DNA of 52,521 bases from positions 1 through 52,521 of the forward strand of contig NZ_JAEUMN010000062.1 of assembly GCF_016793225.1 (NCBI RefSeq), written 5' to 3'. Below the pieces are notes generated by a model that ran no database searches, was not told the origin of the DNA, and was given only the letters and a program-made list of their open reading frames with translations. This document shows, piece after piece, positions 1 to 7,432 of this stretch. The stretch's first letter is position 1. Each line of letters opens with the position of its first letter. The position numbers were made by a program, and so were the translations under genes. Origin of the DNA: Phenylobacterium sp. GTDB taxonomy: Bacteria > Pseudomonadota > Alphaproteobacteria > Caulobacterales > Caulobacteraceae.

Positions 1-177
1 CAGGTCGTAGAGCAGCCGGCCCTGGGGCGTCAGCAGCGCGCCGAACCTGGCTTCGCCCGGCGCCAGGGTCTCGACATCCTGGGTGATCAGGCCCTGGAGG
101 AAGCTGCGCCAGTCCTCCCCGTCCAGGGCGATCAGGGCGCGGCTCTGCAAATGCGCGAAGGCGACACTTTCCGACAT
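1..177 (-). CDS. ygfZ: YgfZ/GcvT-like folate-binding protein, N-terminal part (cut by window edge)
   Basis: The first 59 codons of a minus-strand gene that runs off the left edge of the window. The ATG is the reverse complement of bases 175-177. The translation opens MSESVAFAHLQSRALIAL and carries FLQGLITQDV at residues 26-35 and LLTPQGRLLYDL at 48-59. These two blocks are typical of the N-terminus of the YgfZ/CAF17 family, tetrahydrofolate-binding relatives of GcvT that help maintain certain Fe-S enzymes. The signature Cys motif of the family lies further downstream and cannot be checked here. The gene diverges from the glycosyltransferase gene, with about 60 bp between the two starts that probably hold both promoters. 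Confidence 0.85.
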   Translation of the reverse strand, partial: MSESVAFAHLQSRALIALDGEDWRSFLQGLITQDVETLAPGEARFGALLTPQGRLLYDL

Positions 178-238
178 GCCGCCAATTTGGGCCCGCCGCC
201 GGTGGAGCGCCAGCGGGGACGTGCGTATAGGGACGGGG

Positions 239-1213
239 ATGCCCCCCGCGTCCGGATTCCCCATCCTCTTCATCACCGCCACGCGGATCGGCGACGCAGT
301 GCTGTCGTCCGGCCTGATCCGGCGGCTCGCCGACGAGATCCCGAACGCGCGCTTCACGATCGTGGCCGGCCCCGACGCCGCGCCCCTGTTCGCCGACGTG
401 CCGGGCCTCGACCGGGTGATCGTCTTCGAGAAGTCCAGGACCGGCAGTCACTGGTTCGAACTCTGGCGCAAGGTGCGGCGCCGCAAGTGGGGCCTGGTGG
501 TCGACCTGCGCGGCTCGGGCCTGTCGCGGTTCCTCTCCACGAAGCGGCGGGCCATCCACCGCAAGCCGACGCAGCCGGTGCACAAGGTCATCGAGGCCGC
601 GCGCGTCCTGAGGATCGAGGACGAGCCTGCCCCGCCGCACATCTTCACCAGCCCGGACGTCGAGGCCTACGCCGACGAGCTGACGGCCGGCAAAGGCCCG
701 ATCCTCGCCTTCGCGCCCGCCGCGAACTGGATCGGCAAGACCTGGCCCGTGGAGCGGTTCAGCCAGGTGGCGATGCGGCTGCTGCGCGAGCCGTGGAGCC
801 CGCTCCAGGGCGGCCGGCTGATGGTGCTGGGCGGCCCGGGCGACGAGAGGCTGAGCCGCCAGCTCCGCGACGCGGCCGGGCGCAACTTCATCGACCTGGC
901 CGGGAAGGCCGACGTGCTCACGGCCTATGCCTGCCTGAAGCGCGCCCGCCTGTTCATCGGCAACGATTCCGGGGCCATGCACCTGGCGGCGGCGGCGGGG
1001 ACGCCCACGATCGGCCTGTTCGGCCCCTCGGACGAGCGTCTGTACGCGCCATGGGGCGAGGCGACGCGGGCCGTACGGGGCGCGCGCAGTTTCGAGGAGA
1101 TCAAGGCGGCCGACCCTGGCTTTACCCAGATGGTCTGCCACATGATGGACCTGCCCGTGGACAAGGTCGTCTCCGCGGCGCGGGAACTGCTGAAGGCGAC
1201 CGAGAAGGCCTAG
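239..1213 (+). CDS. glycosyltransferase family 9 (ADP-heptose:LPS heptosyltransferase-like)
   Basis: A 324-residue protein of the GT-B, family 9 type, which transfers heptose or a similar sugar to lipopolysaccharide core on the cytoplasmic face of the inner membrane. The N-terminus has the family pattern RIGDAVLSSGLIRRL from residue 16. The C-terminal donor-binding half has GNDSGAMHLAAAAGTPTIGLFGPSD from residue 241. I chose the ATG at 239 because homology begins a few residues later and a purine-rich GGACGGGG stretch sits directly upstream. The reading frame stays open back to 83, but that part overlaps the divergent ygfZ-like gene and does not look like protein of this family. The dihydroorotase gene starts 7 bp after its stop, so the two are probably co-transcribed. 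The exact sugar and acceptor cannot be read from sequence. Confidence 0.88.
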   Translation: MPPASGFPILFITATRIGDAVLSSGLIRRLADEIPNARFTIVAGPDAAPLFADVPGLDRVIVFEKSRTGSHWFELWRKVRRRKWGLVVDLRGSGLSRFLSTKRRAIHRKPTQPVHKVIEAARVLRIEDEPAPPHIFTSPDVEAYADELTAGKGPILAFAPAANWIGKTWPVERFSQVAMRLLREPWSPLQGGRLMVLGGPGDERLSRQLRDAAGRNFIDLAGKADVLTAYACLKRARLFIGNDSGAMHLAAAAGTPTIGLFGPSDERLYAPWGEATRAVRGARSFEEIKAADPGFTQMVCHMMDLPVDKVVSAARELLKATEKA

Positions 1214-1220
1214 AGACCCG

Positions 1221-2555
1221 ATGCCCGAAACCTTCGACCTGATCGTCCGGGGCGGCGAGGTGGTGAACCATGCCGGGCGCGGCTTCGCCGACATCGGCGT
1301 TCGCGGCGGCCGTTTCGCCGCGATCGGCGACCTCTCCCAGGCCAGCGCCGGCGAGGTGTTCGACGCCACCGGCCTCACGGTGATGCCGGGGGTGATCGAC
1401 ACCCAGGTCCACTTCCGCGAGCCCGGCCTGGAGTGGAAGGAAGACCTGGAGACGGGGTCGCAGTGCGCGGTCCTGGGGGGCGTCGTCGCCGTGTTCGAGA
1501 TGCCGAACACCGAGCCCACCACCACCGACCCGGACGCCCTGGCCGACAAGCTGGCGCGGGCGAAGGACCGGATGCACTGCGACCACGCCTTCTACGTGGG
1601 CGGCACGCACGAGAACGCCCGCTTCCTGGGCGAGCTGGAGCGCCTGCCGGGCTGCTGCGGGATCAAGGTCTTCATGGGCGCCTCGACCGGCACCCTGCTG
1701 GTGCAGGACGACGCGGGCGTGGAGGAGGTGCTGCGGCACATCAACCGGCGCGCGGCCTTCCACTCCGAGGACGAGTACCGCCTGGCCGACCGGCGGCCGC
1801 TGGCGCGCACCGGCGACTGGACCAGCCACCCCGAGGTGCGCGACGCCCAGTCGGCGATCCAGTCCACCGAGCGGCTGGTGCGGCTCGCCCGCAAGACCGG
1901 CAAGCGCATCCACGTGCTGCACGTGACCACCCGGGACGAGATCGAGTTCCTGGCCCACCACAAGGACGTGGCCTCGGTGGAGGTGACGCCCCAGCACCTG
2001 ACGCTGGAAGGGCCCGAGGCGTACGAGCGCCTGAAGGGGTTCGCCCAGATGAACCCGCCGATCCGCGACCGCGCGCACCGGCTGGGGATCTGGGAGGGTG
2101 TGGCGAACGGCGTCGCCGACGTCCTCGGCTCGGACCACGCGCCCCACACCCGCGAGGAGAAGGCGCGGCCCTACCCCGCCTCGCCCTCGGGCATGCCCGG
2201 GGTGCAGACCCTGCTGCCCGTCATGCTGACCCACGTGGCCGAGGGGCGGCTCACCCTGGAGCGCCTGGTGGACCTCACCAGCCATGGCGCGAACCGCCTG
2301 TTCGGCCTGGCCGACAAGGGCCGCATCGCCGTGGGCTACGACGCCGACCTGACCATCGTCGACCTCAAGGCTCGCCGGACGATCACGCACGACCAGATGG
2401 CGACCCGCGCGGGCTGGACGCCGTTCGACGGCATGGAGGCCAGGGGCTGGCCCAAGGCCACGATCATCCGCGGCCAGGTGGTGATGCGCGACGACGAGAT
2501 CGTCCTGAAGGGCCGGGGCCAGCCGGTCCGCTTCCAGGAGACGCTGAACGCCTGA
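1221..2555 (+). CDS. pyrC: dihydroorotase (class I amidohydrolase-type)
   Basis: A 444-residue metal-dependent cyclic amidohydrolase. It most likely interconverts carbamoyl-aspartate and dihydroorotate in pyrimidine synthesis. Visible family blocks are DTQVHFREPG (60-69), GIKVFMG around Lys149, the His of HSED at 181, HVLHVTT at 231 and SDHAPH with Asp305. Length and the order of metal-binding blocks fit bacterial class I dihydroorotases. One oddity: the usual HxH metal motif reads QVH (Gln62, His64), so the first His is replaced. I believe this variant also occurs in related alphaproteobacterial proteins, but it leaves open whether this copy is a full catalyst or a related amidohydrolase. 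It lies 7 bp behind the glycosyltransferase gene. Confidence 0.87.
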   Translation: MPETFDLIVRGGEVVNHAGRGFADIGVRGGRFAAIGDLSQASAGEVFDATGLTVMPGVIDTQVHFREPGLEWKEDLETGSQCAVLGGVVAVFEMPNTEPTTTDPDALADKLARAKDRMHCDHAFYVGGTHENARFLGELERLPGCCGIKVFMGASTGTLLVQDDAGVEEVLRHINRRAAFHSEDEYRLADRRPLARTGDWTSHPEVRDAQSAIQSTERLVRLARKTGKRIHVLHVTTRDEIEFLAHHKDVASVEVTPQHLTLEGPEAYERLKGFAQMNPPIRDRAHRLGIWEGVANGVADVLGSDHAPHTREEKARPYPASPSGMPGVQTLLPVMLTHVAEGRLTLERLVDLTSHGANRLFGLADKGRIAVGYDADLTIVDLKARRTITHDQMATRAGWTPFDGMEARGWPKATIIRGQVVMRDDEIVLKGRGQPVRFQETLNA

Positions 2556-2622
2556 CGGCGCCCAAGGCCTTCACTCCACGCCTGAGAGGCGAGTGGGCTG
2601 GACCCCACAGGCGAGCGGCGAT

Positions 2623-2643
2623 TAGCTCCTCTTTCGGGGGCTA
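2623..2643 (+). other. short hairpin between pyrC and the PEP-CTERM gene
   Basis: TAGCTCC (2623-2629) can pair with GGGGGCTA (2636-2643), including one G-T pair, around a loop containing CTTTCGG. It lies just upstream of a good ribosome-binding stretch (GGGGAGAGGAAG, ending next to the ATG at 2658). It could end the pyrC transcript or be a leader structure of the next gene. There is no clear T-run, so its role is uncertain. Confidence 0.3.
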
Positions 2644-2657
2644 GTGGGGAGAGGAAG

Positions 2658-3332
2658 ATGACCTTCACCTTGAGAAGCGCCGTGCTGGGAATCCTGGCCG
2701 CCGGCGCCATGGCCGCCTCGGCGGGCGCCGCGGAGATCGCGGTCGTCAGCTACGACATGCCGAACGGCTCCGGGCAGGCGTCGGGCGGCAGCTTCAACTA
2801 CTGGGACCTCGGCTACTCCGGCAGCGGATCGACGAACGTCGACGGCGCCGCGCTCACGGGCGGCGTGGGCGACCTGACCGACGGCGTCGTGGCGACCGAC
2901 TACTGGTTCAACGTCGAGAATTCCGCCGGCAGCGGACCCTACGTCGGCTGGTACGCCTTGCGGACGCTGAACCCGCTGATCACGTTCAACCTGGCGTCGG
3001 CGGCCAACATCACCCAGATCGACATCCACCTCGACAACAGCTTCGTCGGGGGTGTCTTCGCCCCCAGCGCGATCTGGGTCGACGGCGTCGCCCAGGCCTT
3101 CACGGCTCCGGCGCCCGGGTCGATCGGGACGGTCAGCCTGACGGGCCTGAACCTCACGGGGACCAGTCACACGATCCAGTTCTTCCAGGCGAACCAGGGG
3201 TGGACCTTCGTCAGCGAGGTCGACTTCATCGGCACGACCGCCGTGCCTGAGCCAGGGACCTGGGCGCTGCTGATCGGCGGCTTCGGGATGGCAGGGGCGG
3301 CCCTGCGCCGGCGCCGCGCCGCCGCGGCCTGA
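2658..3332 (+). CDS. secreted PEPxxWA-CTERM domain protein
   Basis: A 224-residue exported protein of unknown function. It starts with a signal peptide (about residues 1-24, ending SAGA). The middle is rich in Gly, Ser, Asn and Asp, typical of extracellular beta-sandwich proteins. It ends with the sorting tail VPEPGTWALLIGGFG from residue 196, then a hydrophobic helix and the basic end LRRRR. This PEPxxWA-CTERM signal is recognised by exosortase-type transpeptidases in alphaproteobacteria, so the mature protein is probably processed at the envelope and released or anchored. No exosortase gene is in the window. A strong purine-rich ribosome-binding site supports the start. Two other genes here carry the same tail (13825-14424 and 19334-20290). 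Confidence 0.85.
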   Translation: MTFTLRSAVLGILAAGAMAASAGAAEIAVVSYDMPNGSGQASGGSFNYWDLGYSGSGSTNVDGAALTGGVGDLTDGVVATDYWFNVENSAGSGPYVGWYALRTLNPLITFNLASAANITQIDIHLDNSFVGGVFAPSAIWVDGVAQAFTAPAPGSIGTVSLTGLNLTGTSHTIQFFQANQGWTFVSEVDFIGTTAVPEPGTWALLIGGFGMAGAALRRRRAAAA

Positions 3333-3422
3333 TCCTCCCGGCTGCGTCGCAGCCGCCCGCAACTTCGGGTGGATGGTCGCGCGATTACCTGCCAAGCTTC
3401 GCCTTAGGGAAGCATCTGGGGG

Positions 3423-4529
3423 GTGAGCGTGAGTGTATCCGAAGCGGACGGCGCGGGCGCGCCACTGTCGATCAGCCAGCGCGGCGACACCGCGTCATTC
3501 CTCGGGCTCAGCCTGAAGAACAGCCTGCTCAACATTGTGACGCTCTCCCTCTACCGGTTCTGGGGGAAGACGGAGATCCGCCGGCGGATCTGGAGTACGA
3601 CACTCATCAACGGCGAGCCGCTCGAGTACACCGGGCGCGGCATGGAGCTCTTCCTGGGCTTCCTGTTCGCCCTGCTGATCGTGGGCCTGCCGTTCCTGCT
3701 GATCGTCTTCGGGGCGCAGTTGCTGGGCCCGGTACTGGCCGCGCTGGTGACGCTGCCGGCCTATCTCGGGCTTCTCTTCCTGTTCGGGTTCGGGGTCTTC
3801 ACGGCTTTCCGCTATCTGGCCAGCCGCACGTCCTGGAGAGGGGTGCGCTGGAGGCTTCGCGGGTCGCCGGGAGACTACGGCGTCACCTACCTCGGCTACG
3901 CCCTCCTGAGCGCCATCACCCTGGGATGGTTCTGGCCAGCCGCGTCGCGACGATTGTCCGGGCGCCTGTGGGGCGGCCTGACCTTCGGCGACCTCCACTT
4001 CGCCTTCGACCTGGACGCCGCGCGCCGGGAAAAGGTCTACGGCGCCTATGCGCTGGGCTGGGTCATCGTGGCCGCCGCCTATGTGCTCTTCGTCGCCATG
4101 ATGATGTCCGTGATGGGCGCAGCCGTGCAGGCCGGCGACGACGGCGCGCCGCCTGTCCCGGATACTGGGATGTTCGTGACCGTGTACATCGCCGCGATCG
4201 TCTTCGCCGTGGCGGCCGCGGTGGCGTTCGCCCCCTATACGGCCGCGGCGCTGCGCTCGGTGGCGGCGGGCGTCAAGGTCGGCGATGCCCGCTTCACGCT
4301 GACCGTCACCTGGCTCGAGATCGTGTGGCTCAGCCTCTCCAACTTCGCGCTGGTTCTGGTCTCCTTGGGCTTTCTGCTGCCTTTCGTGCAGATTCGTACG
4401 GCCCGGTTTGTGGTGTCCCGGCTGCGGCCCTCCGGCAACGTAGACCTCGACCGGGTGGCCCAGACGCCGGACACCGGCCCACGCACCGGCGAAGGGCTGG
4501 CCGACGCCTTCGGCTCGTCGGTGATCTGA
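3423..4529 (+). CDS. DUF898 (YjgN-like) multi-pass membrane protein
   Basis: A 368-residue integral membrane protein. The opening half has the DUF898 pattern: a short soluble start, SLKNSLLNIVTLSLYRFWGKTEIRRRIW, GEPLEYTGRGMELFLGF, then several hydrophobic helices (roughly residues 74-100, 105-131, 155-175, 220-245, 255-285 and 300-320). The start appears to be GTG at 3423; the codons GTG AGC GTG AGT leave a second possible GTG two codons later. Function of the family is not established. It is followed after 5 bp by an M48 metalloprotease. DUF898 proteins and M48 peptidases are often neighbours in proteobacteria, which suggests a shared envelope-quality or remodelling task; that is inference. 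Confidence 0.82.
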   Translation: MSVSVSEADGAGAPLSISQRGDTASFLGLSLKNSLLNIVTLSLYRFWGKTEIRRRIWSTTLINGEPLEYTGRGMELFLGFLFALLIVGLPFLLIVFGAQLLGPVLAALVTLPAYLGLLFLFGFGVFTAFRYLASRTSWRGVRWRLRGSPGDYGVTYLGYALLSAITLGWFWPAASRRLSGRLWGGLTFGDLHFAFDLDAARREKVYGAYALGWVIVAAAYVLFVAMMMSVMGAAVQAGDDGAPPVPDTGMFVTVYIAAIVFAVAAAVAFAPYTAAALRSVAAGVKVGDARFTLTVTWLEIVWLSLSNFALVLVSLGFLLPFVQIRTARFVVSRLRPSGNVDLDRVAQTPDTGPRTGEGLADAFGSSVI

Positions 4530-4534
4530 CCGCG

Positions 4535-5602
4535 GTGCACGGCAAGTTCCACGATGGGCTGACCAGCGCCGCCTGGGAGGTGACGGCCGAGGCGAGTGAC
4601 GGCGCGCTGCGGTTCTCCGCGGGCGGGGTCGACCACGTCTGGCCGCTGGCCGACATTGGCGCCGAAACAGTGGCAGGGGGCGTCCGTCTTGCGCGACCTG
4701 GAGCGCCGGCCCGTCTCACGGTAAGCGCCGCGGACTGGCGCGGCCTAGGCTTGGCGCGGCGCTTCGACCGCCGGTCGCGTCGCGCGGAGCTGGCGCTGGT
4801 GGCGGGGCTGGCCGCGGCGGCCCTTCTGGTCGTCCTGGTGGTGTTCGTGGGCGTGCCGCTGGCCTCGGGTCCGCTCGCGCGGGCCACGCCGCCGGCCTTC
4901 GAGGCAGGCATAGGCGAGAACTTCCAAGCGCAGCTATCGGTGGCCTTCCCAGCTTGCACTGGAGCCGCCGGACAGGCTGCGCTCCAGAGGCTGGGCGCGC
5001 GGCTGGGCGAGGCGGCGGGCTCGCCGTTCCCGATCCGAGTCGAGGCCGTGGAGGCCCCCATGGTGAACGCCTTCGCCCTGCCGGGCGGCGCTATCGTGAT
5101 CACCGACGACCTGATCGCGATGACCCGGAGTCCCGCCGAGCTCTCCGCGGTGCTGGCGCATGAGGTGGCCCACGTCGAGCGGCGCCACGTGATGGAGGCG
5201 GTGTGGCGCTCGCTGGGCTTCGGCCTGATCCTGGACGCCGTCGTGGGCGGCGGTTCGGGCGCGGGGCAGCAAGCGATCCTGCTGGCTGGGACCTTCGCCG
5301 ATCTGCGCTACAGCCGCGACGTCGAGCGTGAGGCGGATGCCGCCGGGCAGGCCCTGCTGGCCCGGCTGGGCCTGTCGTCGCGAGGCATGGCCAGCTTCTT
5401 CGAGCGTCTGAGCGAGCAGGAGGGCTCGAAGAGCGCCGCCGGGGTGGCCGAGCTCGTCTCCTCGCACCCCGACACCCGGCGGCGGGCGGAGCTCAGCCGC
5501 GCGCGCTCGCGCGACGGCGGGGCCGCGCTGGCGCCGAGCGAGTGGGCGGCGGTCCGCGCCGCCTGCGCCCGCGACCCCAAGCGCGGCCTCATCCCGCGCT
5601 GA
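4535..5602 (+). CDS. M48 family zinc metalloprotease, membrane-anchored
   Basis: A 355-residue protein with an N-terminal soluble domain of about 80 residues (beta-rich, opening VHGKFHDGL). One transmembrane helix follows (about 88-110), then an extracytoplasmic M48 peptidase domain. The zinc site is plain: HEVAH in the context AVLAHEVAHVERRH, with the third ligand Glu in DVEREADAAG. The substrate-edge segment VNAFALPGG is also typical of M48 peptidases. I place the start at GTG 4535, 5 bp after the DUF898 stop; the open frame upstream overlaps that gene and is a shadow. The family degrades misfolded or membrane-associated proteins (compare HtpX, BepA, Oma1). It is almost certainly translated together with the upstream DUF898 gene. 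Confidence 0.85.
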   Translation: MHGKFHDGLTSAAWEVTAEASDGALRFSAGGVDHVWPLADIGAETVAGGVRLARPGAPARLTVSAADWRGLGLARRFDRRSRRAELALVAGLAAAALLVVLVVFVGVPLASGPLARATPPAFEAGIGENFQAQLSVAFPACTGAAGQAALQRLGARLGEAAGSPFPIRVEAVEAPMVNAFALPGGAIVITDDLIAMTRSPAELSAVLAHEVAHVERRHVMEAVWRSLGFGLILDAVVGGGSGAGQQAILLAGTFADLRYSRDVEREADAAGQALLARLGLSSRGMASFFERLSEQEGSKSAAGVAELVSSHPDTRRRAELSRARSRDGGAALAPSEWAAVRAACARDPKRGLIPR

Positions 5603-5731
5603 GCGCGATCGCCGCCAGAGAAGTTGCAGTGGGCGTCGCCAAGGCGGTCGAATCCCTGATCCGTCGCGCGTCTCTCCGGTGACGCTGGCATCGGCGTCGC
5701 GCAAACTCGCAACAGGACCCAGGAGACGACC

Positions 5732-6085
5732 ATGCAGTACATGATCCTGATCTACGAGCCCGAGGACGCCTATGCCGGCGAGGCGGGTCAGGCGGCGCTG
5801 GGCGAGATCGTCGCCAGGCACATGGCGCTGGCCGAAGACCTGCGCGCCAAGGGCTGGATGAAGGACGGGTCGGGCCTGCAGGAGTCCTCGACCGCCACCA
5901 CGGTCGTCACCCGCGGCGGCCAGCAGACGCTGCACGACGGACCGTTCGCCGAGACCCGCGAGCACCTGGGCGGCTACTATCTCATCGAGGTCGACAACCT
6001 GGACGACGCGCTGTCGGTCGCCCGCAGGGTCCCCGTCATGGACGGCGGCAAGGTCGAGGTCCGGCCCCTGGCGGTCTACGACTGA
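5732..6085 (+). CDS. DGPF (YCII-related) domain protein, ECF42 partner
   Basis: A 117-residue single-domain protein of the DGPF/YCII-like fold. It has MQYMILIYEPEDAY at the start, DGPF at residues 69-72 followed by AETREHLGGYYLIE, and VEVRPL near the end. The start ATG at 5732 has the Shine-Dalgarno stretch CCAGGAG upstream. Its TGA overlaps the ATG of the next gene (TGATG), which couples its translation to an ECF sigma factor. DGPF proteins adjoining ECF42-type sigma factors are a recognised pairing in Actinobacteria and Proteobacteria. Their biochemical role in the pair is not well known. No catalytic activity can be assigned from the sequence. Confidence 0.88.
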   Translation: MQYMILIYEPEDAYAGEAGQAALGEIVARHMALAEDLRAKGWMKDGSGLQESSTATTVVTRGGQQTLHDGPFAETREHLGGYYLIEVDNLDDALSVARRVPVMDGGKVEVRPLAVYD

Positions 6086-7293
6086 TGGACCGCTTTGGCG
6101 CGGCGATCGCCGACGCGCGTCCCCGCGTGGTCGCCGCGCTCGCCGCCCGCCTGCGCGACCTGGACACGGCCGAGGACGCCTTCGCCGACGCCTCCGCCGC
6201 GGCCCTGGTCGCCTGGCCCAACCAGCCCCCGCGCGACCCGGCGGCCTGGCTGTGGCGCGCGGCGCTGCGGCGGGCGATCGACGCGCGGCGCCGGGCCGCC
6301 GTGCGGGATCGCGCCGTCCTGGACGCGCCGGAGCCGGGCCCCACGCCCGAGGAGGCCCTATTGGCCGCCGAGATCCCCATTCCCGACGACCGGCTGCGCC
6401 TGATCTTCGTCTGCTGCCACCCCGCGTTGGCGCCCGACAGCCGCGCGGCGCTGACGCTCAAGGTGGTCTGCGGCCTGTCCACCGAGCGCCTGGCCCGCGC
6501 CTTCTTCACCGCCGAGCCCGCCATGCTGCAGAGGATCACGCGCGCCAAGCGCAAGATCGCCGCGGCCGGCGTGCCCTTCGAGGTCCCGGGCCGCGAGGCC
6601 TGGCCCGAGCGGCTGGACGCCGTGCTGACCACGCTCGAGATCGCCTACGCCCAGGCGTACGAGGACGCGGCCCTGGCCGCAGAGGGGGCGATCTTCGCGA
6701 CCGAGGTCCTTCGCCTGTCGGGCCTGCTGGCCGAGCTGATGCCCGAAGAGCCGGAGGTGCTGGGCCTGGCGGCGCTGGTCCGCTTCGCCGAGGCGCGGCG
6801 GCCGGCGCGGCTGGACGACGGCGGCGCCATGCTGCCCCCGCCCGAACAGGACGCCGGCCAGTGGAACCGGCGTCTGATCGCCGAGGGCGCGGCCCTGCTC
6901 GGCCGCGCCGCCCGCCTGGCTGCGAGCGGACCGCGGCAGATCCTGGCGACGATCCACGCCACGCACTGCGCCCGGGCCGAAACCGGCGCGACCGACTGGG
7001 CGACCATCGCCGCGCTCTACGACATCCTGCGCGAGCTGCGCCCGCACGCGGCGACCGAGGTCAACCGCGCCGTCGCGATCGGCGAGGCCGCGGGAGCGGA
7101 GGCCGGACTGGCGGCGCTGGATGCGGTCCGGGGCGTCGAGGGCTGGCTGCCGTACCAGGCCGCGCGCGCGGCGCTGAGCGCCCGGGCGGGCCGTCGCGCA
7201 GAGGCCCGGGCGGCCTACGATGCGGCGCTCGCGCTGGGCCCGGCCCTGGCCGAGCGGCTCTACCTCGAGGCCCGCCGCCGCGAGCTCGGCTAG
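6085..7293 (+). CDS. ECF42-type RNA polymerase sigma factor with C-terminal TPR-like extension
   Basis: A 402-residue sigma factor, about twice the length of a normal ECF sigma. The N-terminal part holds sigma region 2 (core-binding and -10 recognition, around RLRDLDTAEDAFADA and PAAWLWRAALRRAID). Region 4 follows (around LTLKVVCGLSTERLARAFFTAEPAMLQRITRAKRKI). The remaining 220 residues form an Ala-rich helical DUF6596/TPR-like extension (blocks such as VNRAVAIGEAAGAEAGLAAL and RAGRRAEARAAYDAALALGP). This plan and the overlapping upstream DGPF gene match the ECF42 class, which lacks a classic anti-sigma factor. The extension is thought to control activity. The target promoters are unknown; the DGPF-sigma operon is a plausible self-target. 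Confidence 0.88.
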   Translation: MDRFGAAIADARPRVVAALAARLRDLDTAEDAFADASAAALVAWPNQPPRDPAAWLWRAALRRAIDARRRAAVRDRAVLDAPEPGPTPEEALLAAEIPIPDDRLRLIFVCCHPALAPDSRAALTLKVVCGLSTERLARAFFTAEPAMLQRITRAKRKIAAAGVPFEVPGREAWPERLDAVLTTLEIAYAQAYEDAALAAEGAIFATEVLRLSGLLAELMPEEPEVLGLAALVRFAEARRPARLDDGGAMLPPPEQDAGQWNRRLIAEGAALLGRAARLAASGPRQILATIHATHCARAETGATDWATIAALYDILRELRPHAATEVNRAVAIGEAAGAEAGLAALDAVRGVEGWLPYQAARAALSARAGRRAEARAAYDAALALGPALAERLYLEARRRELG

Positions 7294-7354
7294 GTTCGGC
7301 TCGACGCCCCGAAGGCCGGGATCCAGTTGGAATGGCTCAGATGTGGGTTCCGCA

Positions 7355-7375
7355 GGCTCGGCGCCCTTCCGAGCC
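7355..7375 (+). terminator. possible terminator hairpin between converging genes
   Basis: GGCTCGG (7355-7361) pairs perfectly with CCGAGCC (7369-7375) around a 7-base loop. It lies between the sigma gene and the converging cyclase gene. There is no T-run on either side, so it would act as a weak or Rho-assisted terminator at best. Confidence 0.35.
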
Positions 7376-7432
7376 TTCGCCGGGACGGTCGGAAGTCGTT
7401 GAATTCGCTGATATCGAAGTGAGCCTGAACCG

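Noticed and set aside
1122-2390. 422-codon minus-strand frame opposite pyrC
   Set aside because: His/Val/Gly-rich shadow of the pyrC coding sequence with no recognisable fold.
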